Shown here piece after piece: positions 44,588-56,586 of a stretch of 64,000 nt of DNA; within the stretch, counting starts at the first letter, position 1, and every line of letters starts with the position of its first letter. A program made the translations under genes and the position numbers. This DNA is from Sweltsa coloradensis (taxonomy: Eukaryota > Arthropoda > Insecta > Plecoptera > Chloroperlidae): positions 91,247 to 155,246 of the forward strand of contig JAMZAV010002015.1 in the NCBI GenBank assembly GCA_024449915.1, given 5' to 3'. Under the pieces are notes generated by a model that saw only the letters and a program-made list of their open reading frames with translations, searched no databases and was not told the DNA's origin.

Positions 44588-45938
44588 TTATCCTATAAAC
44601 AATCTGACGAACAATGGAGAAAAGGAAGAATTTTGCAGTTACTTAATTTGGTAAATAGTCCACTACGATGCTAAGAAACACAAACAAACAAATCGATCAC
44701 TTCTTTACGTATTGACGTAGTACTGACTTGTAACCGTGATCTTGTACGCAAGTTGTATTTAAATTTAATTTGAAAACAAATGCATTTTCAAAGTGTTTCG
44801 TAGAACACAGTCGTGCATTAGAAGTTTAGAACTGTTTTATCGATGTAAATTTTCTTTTAGCTCACCAAGCAAACATTGGAGAATGTTGTGCACTTAGTGC
44901 AAGTAAACTAAAGGTCTCAGTACCGGTAGAACGAATATTGCATGATATTTTACAGTAATGTAGGAATATTGATAGACCTTACTACTACAAACAACAAAAT
45001 AGAAAGTAGAACTTTATGTTTCTTCTTTTTACAATTTTAATAGTTTACAGTGCGATACAGTATGAATGACATTTGTAGCTGTCTTGCCCTGGAATTGGGA
45101 AAGGGTGGCACTAAATCAAGCAGGCCTATAAATTAAATTGACATTTCACTCGGCCTATATTTTGAAATGATAGGACTAGTGTTCTCCCAGGCCCGGACCG
45201 CCGGGCGCGGCGATAATTCCCTGCCGCCCGGCAAAAAAATAGTAAACGATTTGCGAATTTAATAAACTCTAACCGTCCACTAAATGTTTTAACGTCCCAT
45301 CACTAAACTGCATCGCAGATTGTAAACGAAATCGTGGAGATTGGAGACTAATCTCGTTGATATAGAACCCGACAAGGAATGTATTTTAAACGAAACACAT
45401 AAGTTGGGAAAATGGCAATCATCGCTATGAGCGTGAACAGTCACTGCACACAAGGAGCACGCACTACAGAAGTGAACAATTTTAGCAATTTTCCAATTTT
45501 ATTGATTGCCAGGACGAATTTTAAAATAATAAAAATGAAGTCATCAAACTCAACAATGTTTAAAGTTGTAGTTTTTGTCCTACAAATCATAGATAATAAA
45601 AACACTTACAAAGAAAAGAATAGGCCCTAACATCATCACCTTTATAAGGCCTATTGTACTCATTGTAGCAATAGGACTGCAGTAATTTACATAGCCTACA
45701 TTACAAAGGAAAAATAAGACTATGGTTTCAATCAAATTTGAAATGTTCATACCACTAAACCAACTAAAGCAAGCTACTTTAAAAACCTCTAAAACTCACC
45801 AAATCGAATCTAGGATCTCAAATTTTTCCGGACCACCACTATTTTTTAGTCCTACCCGGCAATGTTTATGTAATACCCAGTGAACATGGAGAACACTGAT
45901 AGGACTAAGCAGGCGCGTAGGAACGATTTGAAAGTGGT

Positions 45939-45975
<37 letters not shown>

Positions 45976-47526
45976 AATCCATTAGAAGAGTTTGTGGGCT
46001 GCAGCTGGGGTCTGGGGCGAAGCTCCAGCCACCGGAGGCCCTTTCGCCGAAGGCTAAAAAAAATTCACCATACTACAGTTATTTTGTCATGTTTTCAACT
46101 GCTTTTGGACTCTGTAAACGATGTTTTACTGCAACTATCTACGATCTAAAACTAAAAAAATGAACGTGACGTGGCCCAATTTAGTAAATTACAACCTAAT
46201 TTTTTATGTTATGACGAAGCATACAGGCAAACATATTCGTTTCACCAAGGTGACTGTTGAATTGTAGTGTACGAGCATATTTACTAGGTATACATAAATT
46301 CTGGGATTAATATTTAAACCACATAAACCACATGCCAACCGGGGGGGAGGGCGGTTCCTACGTCACTGGAACTAAGGGCAATTATAGGCTTTGAATGAAA
46401 AACCAATATGCCTCCCGTAATAGTGCACTCAACAGTAGCTACTAGCCTAGTGATGTTTTATCTCGTAATTATTAATGCCCGCTGTGAGTGCACATCAAAA
46501 TGATTCCGAGTAGCCTACCAGTACCCTCTAGGGCCTACTTGGTTTTGGATAGATAGTAAAGAATATCCAAGGCATGTTTAATAGTAAACAGATTTACCGA
46601 ACGTGGCACTTAGGACTAAGCTACGTACTTTTAGGTAGATTCCGGTGGACCGGTAGAGTTAGAGTCCAACCGCTGACAATGCTGTCTCACGCCTCGTCTC
46701 GTCATAAAGCAAACGGAATTGTAAATTTTCAATAGCAATAGATAGCCATGACCGTGGCCATCCCTCGTATATTCTTAAGCTAACGAACGATCCATAGAAC
46801 ACGGCCCTAGCCTGAGAGACTAGCTCAATAGGCCTATGTGTGATATAATAATTATTCGTAATTATTTAATATCTCAGAAATGTATGACTTTCTTCGATTT
46901 TATATCATTTTTGTCTGCCTAGGAGAAGGGGCCAGGGCCTTACTCGGGCCTTACTTTCGAAAACATATTTTGGTCATTGTAGATGTCACTATCATTGAAA
47001 GAAAGAAAACGGTACAGTCAATGTCAGTCATACCATTGTTTGGCACATTTGGTTTCAAAATGGTCCACAACCCGTTGTCGGGGACCGGGAAAAGAATTTT
47101 GCGATCTCGGGTCTAGCCCACGGCACGGTGCGGCCTCGGGATTCAAATAAAGCGCGTACGTTGCACGGACGAGGTTAGTGGCGCGCTCTAGTAACAAATT
47201 TCGTATACCTACGAAGAGTAGTTTACAAGTTTGTTGCGAGAGAGCAGCACTAACCGACAACTGGTTGTATCGTTCCATTATTGAAAATGTAACGTACTTG
47301 CCTCAGCTGTCAAATCATTTTACTTCGCATGTTTAGATATTCTAGATTGCCCCATTCAAAACTTTACATTAATATAACATAAATTACCACAAACATTAAT
47401 TTCGTTGGATATTATCAACGGTTTATAGCCTTAAAGGGTATAAATTTAAGTATTTTACATGTGAACGTACATAACCTAAACGTTTGTGGGCAGGGCTAAC
47501 CGATAACGACGTTTGGAAGTACTTAC
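44588..47526. other. non-coding stretch with a G36 run
   Basis: No gene is supported. A run of 36 G occupies 45939-45974, and a frame crossing it encodes only poly-Gly. GCCGAAGGC-containing sequence near 46045 resembles words near 23250. Confidence 0.5.
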
Positions 47527-47681
47527 TCGGAGATGCCTTTGAAGATCTTAGAGATTCTCGTTCTTCTCAGTTTAGCTTTGAAGTCACCCAGACCCCGCAA
47601 ATAGTTGTTTTCTTTCCCAGTAATGCTGCCGAGCGATTTTCTTGACAAGGTAGACCTCGAAACCCGTCTCTGAGGAGCCAT
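47527..47681 (-). CDS. probable first coding exon of a host gene
   Basis: Minus-strand frame of 51 codons plus 2 bases from ATG 47681 (context AAATCATGG, a good Kozak match) to a perfect donor GA|GTAAGT (intron from 47526). The peptide is basic and Ser-rich (it begins MAPQRRVSRSTLSRK and includes KENN and KAKLRRTR), looking like a nuclear or chromatin protein N-terminus, but I do not recognise a family. The continuing exons would lie at lower coordinates and were not identified. Confidence 0.4.
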
Positions 47682-48522
47682 GATTTAAAAACAACTGGTG
47701 CAGTGCTGCCACTCCACCTGTGACCAAAACCAAACGCCGCATGTTTCCACTCCTACCACTGTGCAAAACACAATAGCGCGAGCTTTAAATATATTTTTAA
47801 TCCAATCAAATTTCAGTAAATAGAGGAACTTTATTAGCCTCAAATTAGCACAAGAAAAACATATTTCCAATGAAAACATAAAGGATGATGCTTATGATAG
47901 ACAAGGCTAGGCAAAAGTAGACGACGATATTTGGAATTATATAGGATTTTTTGTGGATAAACGCCTACGACCACAAATTTAGACCATATTTTCTAGTTTG
48001 AACGCAAGACTAGCAAAATATTTTCAAATCCATAAACAAAACATTCAATAAAACTTGGTTCATGGTCTGCAATGAAAACAAAAATTAAAAACATCCACGT
48101 AGTTTTATAGAGGTGTACTAAATTTAAGAAGTGTTCCTATCATGATCCTGCTATTACCGATTTACTTTTCCCAATTCCCATTATTAGTTTATGGTGACTG
48201 GCAATCGGTTAGGGTAAGCATGTGGTTAAGAATTAAGAGTTTAAAAATGTGCATGTATCCGCCCGGGCCCAGGGGGTGCCAGATAATATATTATGTATAC
48301 AAACAACGTCAAAGCAAAAGCAAATATACAATAATGTATACATAATATATAGCATACAATGATTAATATAACATTAAAAGAATATAAAAATTACAATAGA
48401 AGGTCGTGTGCACTAAATTTGAATTGGAAATGGGTATACAGTACACTACACTGACTATGGTCATATAATAATAATTCGGATTAATGTTTAATTATTGATA
48501 TATTTATTTAACGTCTATCATA
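47682..48522. other. non-coding stretch
   Basis: No supported feature apart from the possible 5' UTR of the minus-strand exon at 47527-47681. Confidence 0.45.
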
Positions 48523-50192
48523 CCACACATAACAAAAACTTGTAAAAATACAGCCAAACCTTACACACTCAAAAGAAATGAGACCTAAAAAAGGACCAAG
48601 CTCATCTACCCTTTCACATTTTGTGAATTCTTAATTTATAAACATACAGTGTCCCGTAAGAACATCCTAGAAAAGCTTGGCAAAATAGAGTTTGCAACTA
48701 GTATAAATTTAGCCTAAACGTAATAGTTCATCCCAATTCTATTTTTCTAATTAATTTAAACGTAATGGTCATGCAAATTCTATTTTGCCAAGCTTTTCTA
48801 GGATGTTGTTACTGCACACTGTACGTTTATGAATTAATAATGCGCAAATGTGGACGGGTAGATGAGCATGGCCCTTTTTTTTAGATCTCATTTCTTTTGA
48901 GTGTGTAAGGTTTGGCTGTATTTTTACAAGTTTTTGCTATGTGTGGGATCTCATTTCTTTTTCAAGTTCCATTGCAAAATTATTAATTGTTAAAATATAA
49001 TAATTTTACTAAAGTCGATTTAATTACTGTGGTATTACCAATTAACAATATAATGTAAAATATCTAGTTGCCCAAAGACTTAGGCGATCATTGTCAAGTA
49101 CCGGTAACTATAGTTACTTGTTGATTGTATGCCTGTATAAGGCTTATATTAAAACCTTTATTTGGAAGCCTTACAGCAAACTTTTTCAAGATTTTCTTTC
49201 AAAAGGAACTACATCACTATTACCTTAATGCCCATGTAAAATATGAACGTTGTAGCCCCACCCGTTTGGCTGACGAATTAGACAGAGTAGTCAGTAGTCA
49301 GTAACTAACATAACCCCAAAAATTATTTTTTACCACGTGATCTATAGCACAATACTACACTTAAATGACCGTTTAAAAAATTATATCTTGTAACTGTGAT
49401 TTAACACGAATTTTTTCATTTTTTGATCCAGAAATTGGCGAAAATTGGTGTTTTGGAAAATTTTCTAAATCGGCTTTAACCTGCAATTTTTTGATCCACG
49501 TAGATACTAGAGCACCGAACCAATCGAAAATGACCATTTATAACATCGTGCCTTGAAACTGTGCAGAAATATACACTCACGCACGCAAAAATATGCATTC
49601 CAAAATCACAACCCTTCTAAGTAATCGGCAAATTTTGACCGAACTACTTGCCCAAATTACAAACAAAATATAGAGAATTTACAGAAAAGGCTGTCGAGTA
49701 CGTCAATAATGGCCAATATTTTTTTGGATCAAAATCCTCCAAGGTCACGGGGCATAAGATCGTCCCCATGTTATTTCTTATGGGAGATTTTTGCCGATGG
49801 GACCTAGCTCGAAAAATGTCATGTTTGACAATTTTTTGGTAGGTCATGGTGGCCCCAATAATTTTTCTGTTGATTGCTAAATTCATTACTAGTTCGCCTG
49901 AATGAAATATATTTTTTGAGTTTAGCGGTTAAATACCCCTTTAAAGTGATTTTGAGCATGATTCAAGTCATTTTTTCACCAAGAAGGAATGTTCGTACAT
50001 CAACTAAATTTGGCATGTGTTGTCAGGTACCCTGTACCAAAATCCCCTTGATTTCGATAGTTTTTTTTAAGATCACATCACGTTTCATGACGGTTGGGTG
50101 ACACCTCGAAATCACCCCAACTCTGCTTGCTGTATAAGGTGCCCGAGTGTGTAGCGCACCGCGGCTTGGCTGCGGCGCCCTAACGGGCACAT
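48523..50192 (+). mobile_element. foldback/stem-loop repeat element, copy 2
   Basis: Palindrome arms 48523-48695 and 48773-48946, then the same downstream segments as copy 1 (GTTACTTGTTGAT hairpin, CCTTTATTTGGAAGCCTT, GTAGCCCCACCCGT), ending in the GC-rich stem-loops near 50135-50192. About 600 bp (49310-49930) is absent from copy 1. Short open frames here are repeat by-products. Confidence 0.55.
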
Positions 50193-50305
50193 GGATTCTT
50201 CTAAAAAATTTATTTACAAAGGAGGACAACTAAAATATAATCAAATTACATATGCAGACAGAATAATGAATTTTAGTTGGGCCAAGTTTGAAATGTATAT
50301 AATAT
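49932..50305. repeat. segment duplicated at 52341-52703
   Basis: Near-identical to 52341-52703, including about 110 bp beyond the end of the stem-loop element (AAAATTTATTTACAAA, CATATGCAGACAGAATAATG). This is therefore a local duplication rather than only an independent insertion. Confidence 0.85.
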
Positions 50306-51126
50306 TAAGACGAGCTGGCGACATTTACATTTAGATCTTCAACAAATTTGCATTTAAATTATGTACTTTTATAAAGACAATCATCTGACGCTGAAGGTTC
50401 CGAGCAATAAGCTCACAATCCACATAAACATTTGAGACTACTAACCAAATTTCTTAAATTTAAATCAATCAACTTAATTTATTTTCAATTGGTTTCCTCT
50501 ATCCCCATATAGCCGTCCAATCTCTCGCCTGATCGTAATCAAACCGTGCAACATTGCTTAGTATTTTTCAATCCCTGCAAACTATAAGTATGAAACACCG
50601 ATCAATCCAACTGGACACGATTTCACCCGCGTACAAGGCAGAATCATCAAGGCTAATTCGGAACAACCTAAGAATTTATTATGTGCCTCATTGCTATAAT
50701 GGACGGCTCCACCCAAAGTCACCGTTTCAACTTCATCAATCATTTCAAATGTCTTTTTCGATTAGAATATAATTGTATAACCATGGAGCTATAAATTGTA
50801 CATCCAACTTTATGTTATTACTATTGTAACGAAGGTTAGAGGAAAAAATATTGTACCAAACGATGTCTAGATGAATTAACGCGTCCCCCTTACTTGCTTT
50901 TGGTTTGCATTTTCCAATGATCTGCACCAAAGCCATCTCTTTGCAGACGCCGTCATTTTTTAAAATATTTGTATGGACTTTATCATCATCAGAGTCGATA
51001 AAGAAGTTTCCCCGTTGTGGAGGTCCCCCAACTCCCATCCCGCCCTGGGTTAAATAAAAAGTCGGTTTTTGGCGTTTGGAATTTAACGTTCCGCGCGATT
51101 CTGTGTGGTAATTCATGATACTTTAA
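50306..51126. other. non-coding stretch
   Basis: No gene. 50655-50730 matches 27706-27775. The minus-strand open frame at 50745-51116 has no recognisable domain. Confidence 0.4.
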
Positions 51127-51880
51127 TTGGATGAGCGTAGCGAGCGTAGCGAGCGAAGCGAGATTCCATTTCACTACACTGGAGAAAAAATCCGGATGTT
51201 TTTTTTTTCTTTCTTTCTTTTTTTTGTATTTTTGCTGTTTGTCCACACATTCCGGCTAACCGATACTCCGATTGCGATGAAATTTTATGGAGGCCTTAGA
51301 AATCTCTGAACTTAAAACTGCCACGTTTTGAGCGCAATCGGAAAATTTTTTCTCATGAAATCGCATTTTACGATTTTTTTTTATTATTAAAAAATTTCTT
51401 CGACTTATAACACCTACATGCTTTACTCGATTTAATGATTTTGCACAGAACCTTTATTTTATGAATTAGATTTTTGTGAATTTGAGCGCAATTGAAAAAT
51501 ATTTATCATAAAAATCGAAATTTTACAGGTTTTTCTTTTTTTAAACAATTCTTTGACTTATAACACCTACATGCTTTATCCGATTGTAATGATTTTTTCT
51601 CAGAACCTTTATTTATGAATTTATATTTTAGTGTAAAATTTGAGCGCAATCGAGAAATTATTTCTTATAAAATCGCAATTTTAAAGATTTTTTTTAACAA
51701 TTACGATTTATTAAAAATATTAAAAAAAAATTTAAGTTAATTTTTAATTTAATTTAATTTAATTTAAAAAATTTCAAATTAGTACGATTTGCCACTAACA
51801 ACAGAAAATTCGCATAACACATGGCAGCTCATGCACCATTACGCTCATCCAACAACGCGGCGGACTAAGCGTTTTCCTAG
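51127..51880 (-). mobile_element. pearl/HINE-like element, copy D
   Basis: Same family as copies A, B and F, in inverse orientation: TTGGATGAGCGTAGCGAGCG at the left, then the CTTT-rich microsatellite (about 51200-51225), the unique segment, ~160-bp core repeats, and the end AAGCGTTTTCCTAG. The TTAAATTTAATTTAATT tract near 51740 is internal. Confidence 0.65.
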
Positions 51881-52087
51881 TAAAACTACGTAACTTTCTA
51901 TAAGTATTAACAGTCGTTGACGACGAATGCCGTGAAACGTCAAATGTTAAATACGGCCGAATGTGGGTAAATGTTTTGTTAAAGCAAACTGTCTTTATGA
52001 TGATGAGGAATTGTTTTGAAAATATTAGACCTAACCGCCTAGGACCCTAGCCGACAATATTATAATGCGTTCGATTTGAAATGCGGG

Positions 52088-52266
52088 CGTACTTGAAACT
52101 GTGCCCTGAAATTACTCCAAACAAGTCAAATTGATGCTTCCAAAATTCACACGCCCTGGCTTACACTTTTGACCGTAGCAAATTACAAAACAAAATATAC
52201 AGCATTTACAGAAAAGGCTATCAGTACGTCATAATGCCAATATTTTTGATAAATCCTCCAAGGTCA

Positions 52267-52340
<74 letters not shown>
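52088..52340. repeat. truncated stem-loop element with a G34A39 block
   Basis: 52088-52267 is a diverged copy of about 49553-49757. It is then interrupted by 34 G (52268-52301) followed by 39 A (52302-52340), after which similarity resumes at the equivalent of about 49935. About 175 bp of the parental sequence is missing. Confidence 0.7.
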
Positions 52341-52342
<2 letters not shown>

Positions 52343-52703
52343 CCTTTAAAGTGATTTGAGCATGATTCAAGTCATTTTTTCACCAAGAAGGAATGTTCGT
52401 ACATCAACTAAATTTGGCATGTGTTGTCAGGTACCCTGTACCAAAATCCCCTTGATTTCGATAGTTTTTTTTAAGATCACATCACGTTTCATGACGGTTG
52501 GGTGACACCTCGAAATCACCCCAACTCTGCTTGCTGTATAAGGTGCTCGAGTGTGTAGCGCACCGCGGCTTGGCTGCGGCGCCCTAACGGGCACATGGAT
52601 TCTTTTAAAAAATTTATTTACAAATGAGGACAACTAAATAATCAAATTACATATGCAGACAGAATAATGAATTTTAGTTGGGCCAAGTTTGAAATGTATA
52701 TAA
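52341..52703. repeat. segment duplicated from 49932-50305
   Basis: Carries the CCCCTTTAAAGTGAT start, the TGTATAAGGTGC stem-loop end and the common 3' extension, ending where copy E of the pearl/HINE-like family begins. Confidence 0.85.
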
Positions 52704-53732
52704 TTAAGCGAGCGAGGCGAGCGTTTCCATTTGACTCTTCCGGAAAAATTAGTCACTGGTTTTGTTTTTTTTTTGTTTTTTTTTTGTTTTTTTTGTTTGT
52801 TTGTTTGTATATCTCGCCATAACGTTCGAACGGAGGCTCGGATCGAGTTGAAATTTTGACCATCCGCAAGCTTCGTTCTCGATTTGAATGCATTAGTTTT
52901 GTGGCAAAATCGTTCAAAAAGTTAAAAAGTTACATTAAAGTTAATCGAAAGTTTTTTTTTCAAACTAAACGGCGACAAAATCTGAGATAGCCAAATCATT
53001 TAGAATGTCCGTCCGTCCGGTCACGAATATGTTAATTTTATTTTGATCCGATAAGTAGTGTAGATGGAAATTATATTATAACAAAGTACCGTTACCATGG
53101 CAACGGAAAGTCGCGGAGCTTTTTTTGGCTCATGATAGCGGTCGAACGGAGGTTCGGATCGAGTTGAAATTTGGACCATCCGCAAGCTTCGATCTGCATT
53201 GAATGCCATTAGTTTTGTGGCAAAATCGTTCAAATAGTTTAAAAAGTTACATTAAATTTAATCGAAAGTTTTTTTTTTCAAACTAAACGGCGACAAAATC
53301 TGAGGGGGCCCAAAATTTCATTTAGAATGTCCGTCCGGTCACGAATATGTTAATTTATTTTGATCCGATAAGTAGTGTAGATGGAAATTACATTATAACA
53401 AAAGTAACGTTGCCATGGCAACGAAAAGACGTGCGAAGTTTCTAATGCACTGCACTAGAAGTAATCAAAATGCTTTGAGGAAGCAGTGTATTATTTGTCA
53501 CCAAGAAGTTTAAATAGTTTTCCCAGGATCAAGGTCCTTTAGATGGCGGTGGATTTTATCCCAAAGTAAAGGTCTTCACAGGGTTTACCCAAATACTGGG
53601 CAAATAAAAATATTGGAAACATGCCCTGTGGACAGCGACGTCGCAAATTTTAAAATTTAAAAAAAATATGCAATGTGGGTCTAGCTATAGCACGTGCTCG
53701 CTTATCAACGCGTCCAACTGAGCGTTTCCTAG
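52704..53732 (-). mobile_element. pearl/HINE-like element, second subfamily, copy E
   Basis: Ends TTAAGCGAGCGAGGCGAGCG and AGCGTTTCCTAG, with a T/GT-rich microsatellite (about 52760-52810) and two ~330-bp core repeats (starting near 52815 and 53145; GTTCGAACGGAGGnTCGGATCGAGTTGAAA, then CCATGGCAACG). It is related to copy C. Confidence 0.6.
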
Positions 53733-54956
53733 TTAATTTATTGATGATACCTACTGATCAATTGGGATTCAAATTGTTGGTGAATTAAAATTTTAAATAG
53801 GGATGGTTTATATTTAGTTTTTGAAATGGTATTCTTAGGATGTATTGGGTAACTTGCATTTTTGTGGTATTATCATTATGAATTTGTAAATAAATTAAAC
53901 TAAAAACGCAAAATAATATTATTTCCCCAGAATTTATTAAACACGTTCAATAGGCATAGGCCTACGCATTAAATGATTAATTGACGATTAGTAATTAGGC
54001 CTAAGAAGATTTTTAGTTGTATGCTAATTCGGATTTATTATTAGTCAATAAGTGTTTGGGAATGATAGAATTTATATTTCACCCCGTCTGGGCACGGGAC
54101 AAGTTTGACCCAGAGCATGCGGCTCTGCTGGTAAGAAAACACGCAACTGCCAACATGGTCACCAAGCCAAGGTCGATACCTCCTCGAGGTTTTACCTCTA
54201 TTAACCGACACTCCCCCTTCCACGCTCATCTTAGGTTAGAGTGCAGGCGCATAATGACCTAACGGCTGGCGCACCTTTATATAAAATATGCTAAAACTAA
54301 ACAAATTCTGGCTTCTAAGTAATAATTTAACTAACATTTTGCAAATAAACCAGATCTGATACATTTTGTTCATGGGCACCCACAAAGGGGCAAAAGGGGA
54401 CACTTGTCTCCCCAGAAACCAACAAAATGTGTAAAGTTTTTTTAATTTTAAACTTATTTTGTGATGTTTAAAATAATGCATTCTTAATTGATCTATTTGG
54501 TCGAAGATAGCTTACCGATGTTTTGTTTACGTAAAATGTATTTATATTTTGTAGTTTCATTGGCGTGGAATCCATCATCCAAGTACTAAAATCAACATTT
54601 CACAAACCGTCAATATGAGAAAAATGTATTCAAATGTCATAAACGGCAATTTCAGTTCCGTAACGTAAAAAATTTAAATCGCTTTACGAATTGGTTTGCG
54701 TCCGAGAAGGGGATAGATGCACCCCTGGTTTACCCCGTGCGACCATGCTTAAGTAGAAGCATTAACCATTTTACCAGTTTCGTCATATTAAATGTCGAAA
54801 TCGCGGATTGAAACATGCGCGGTATTTAAATTATTGCAAGCAGTGAAGTAAAAGTTTACCTTAGATGAAAAATGAGCATCCCTTCCAAAACTTGGATCCG
54901 TTATCTGTTTAAAGGGGGAACCCCTCCAAAACCGACTAGGGCCCCTGAAGTGATTG
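53733..54956. repeat. segmental duplication, unit 1
   Basis: Matches 56587-58620 over its length (for example GATGATACCTACTGATCAATTGGG, TTTCACCCCGTCTGGGCACGGG, GCGTCCGAGAAGGGGATAGATG). It lacks the pearl/HINE-like insertion present in unit 2 and so shows the empty site at about 54330. Confidence 0.9.
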
Positions 54957-55578
54957 AAATTAAATTAAAAATTTTTGACGTTTCGTCAGTCTTTAAATAG
55001 CAGCTCACTGATATCGATAGTCTACTGACCGTATTTGATTGCAGTGTTTTTAAGTATTTTTCACATTTGACCCGCCCTCAGGCGCAGAACGATAGATTCG
55101 TTTTGACTTGGTTTGGGGGTGGGGGGACCCCCCCAAAGGGGGAAACTTCTTTATCGACTCTGTTATTATCCAGTAAACAATGGTGTATTTCTTATTTACA
55201 CATTTCTCGCTATGGCATTGACGAAATATTTATTTGTCTTCTGGACTCTATTTCTTTTATGTAAATGCCAGGATTATGCTGCCAAGACAAATCAGTTTTT
55301 TCATTCGTTGTCGCTCTGGAAATAAGTCACGGTAATAGTACGGTACATTGCACGGGCTCAATAATCACTTCTAGAGGGGGTCCAAACTGCACCGCCTCTA
55401 CCCCCGGACGAAAAAAATCTCCAGACGAGTGATCAGTGGGGGTGGGGAATTTCAGACGAGCTGATGACCTATTCCCAAAAGCCCAAAGCGGGTTCTTGCT
55501 ACGAATGAAAACCGAACACACCCAAGTCCCAAGACAGGACCTCGTTTCGTCACATCGTGCACGATTACAACCCGAAGC
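54957..55578. other. stretch with no supported gene
   Basis: Nothing definite. A G-rich CCCCCCCAAAGGGGG palindrome-like tract lies near 55128-55142. Confidence 0.4.
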
Positions 55579-56095
55579 GGGGGAAGTCAGATGCCAACTT
55601 TGACGTAGCATTGGTCGAAGTGGATGAGCCGGCTTCACGTTTAATGAATACGTAAACTTTATTAAGAAAGCCAAGTATTTTCCGTTCGGTCCTGATGAGA
55701 GACCACCTCTCGTGGCCCAAGTGCAAAGCAGTCAGTTTTGAGTTTGCATTTTCAAATAAGCCGAGTGAAGCTTTTCCGATAGTGTATGGACCCGGGAAAA
55801 AATCACAGTTGATATTATTTCCTGGACATGGGTGCTGGTGAGAGTAATGTTTGTGAACTAAACGCTCTACATAAACATTGGTCCGCAGAACATCTGTGCG
55901 TATTTCCGACCACAGCACACGGACTATTCTGTCTGCAGAGGCGAAGCTGGTAGTCCCCTAATTTCTTTTGACGCCTCTCGGAACATTGGTCTGCGACAAA
56001 ATTAAAAGCTTGGTAAAACCCACCCTTGCCTCCAAATTTCATGGTGTCATGCTAATCGTCTTTAAAGCGTGGATCAGGAAACACGTCCCGAAACT
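55579..56095 (+). pseudogene. trypsin-like serine protease remnant
   Basis: The plus strand carries pieces of a chymotrypsin-fold domain. HIVHDYNPKRG...NFDVALVEVDEPA (about 55552-55630) fits the strand before the catalytic Asp, with the Asp in FDVAL. NICAYFR...VCRGEAGSPLISFD (about 55880-55970) fits the C-terminal active-site region. The motif normally GDSGGPL reads GEAGSPL, so the nucleophilic Ser is replaced. A final piece, FKAWIRKH (about 56061-56085), suits the C-terminal helix. The pieces lie in different frames with stops between them, and no CGGSLI or AAHC block is seen upstream. It is probably a degraded gene or retro-copy. Confidence 0.4.
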
Positions 56096-56586
56096 TCCGA
56101 GCCCCCAAGAACTACCTGTTATTCTGCAAGACACAGGTCATTCAGGATTGACAGGACCGCGACTTCCGAGTTCCGAGAATTTAGGAAACCGTGATATTTA
56201 CAGTTACCCCACAGTTGTTGCATCAATGAGCGCCCTAGCTGTTTTTAATCCAAAGAGAGAATTGTAGAGACATTACTAGGCCTATGCTGATAGTAAAAGT
56301 GGTTTTCACCAAAGGTTTTAATTGGCTATCAAATTATTGATAGGTAATAACTATCTGATATGAACTAATATTTGGAACTTTTGTTTGATAATCAATTAAC
56401 CTCTTTAGTGATAGGGCCTATCACTTGATCGGGCTTTTACATCACTTGATTTGGAAATGTTATCAATAATTGGCTTTATTTCACTCAGTTTGCCAATAGA
56501 TGAATAGATCATTTGACCAAATTTGTCAACAAATTGACACCACTTGCCATCAACTCATTTCAGACCAAGTGATGGCAAAATTATTA
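56096..56586. other. non-coding stretch
   Basis: No gene is supported. Repeated TATCACTTGAT-type words (56410-56580) suggest a minor local repeat. Confidence 0.4.

Noticed and set aside
45880..46149. 89-codon frame with a poly-Gly tract
   Set aside because: It exists only because of the G36 run.
50023..52633. Two nearly identical 68-codon minus-strand frames (50023-50229 and 52427-52633)
   Set aside because: They come from the duplicated stem-loop element. The identity reflects recent duplication, not coding constraint.
55327..55918. Two minus-strand frames of 115-117 codons
   Set aside because: They lie antisense to the protease-like pieces and show no domain of their own.
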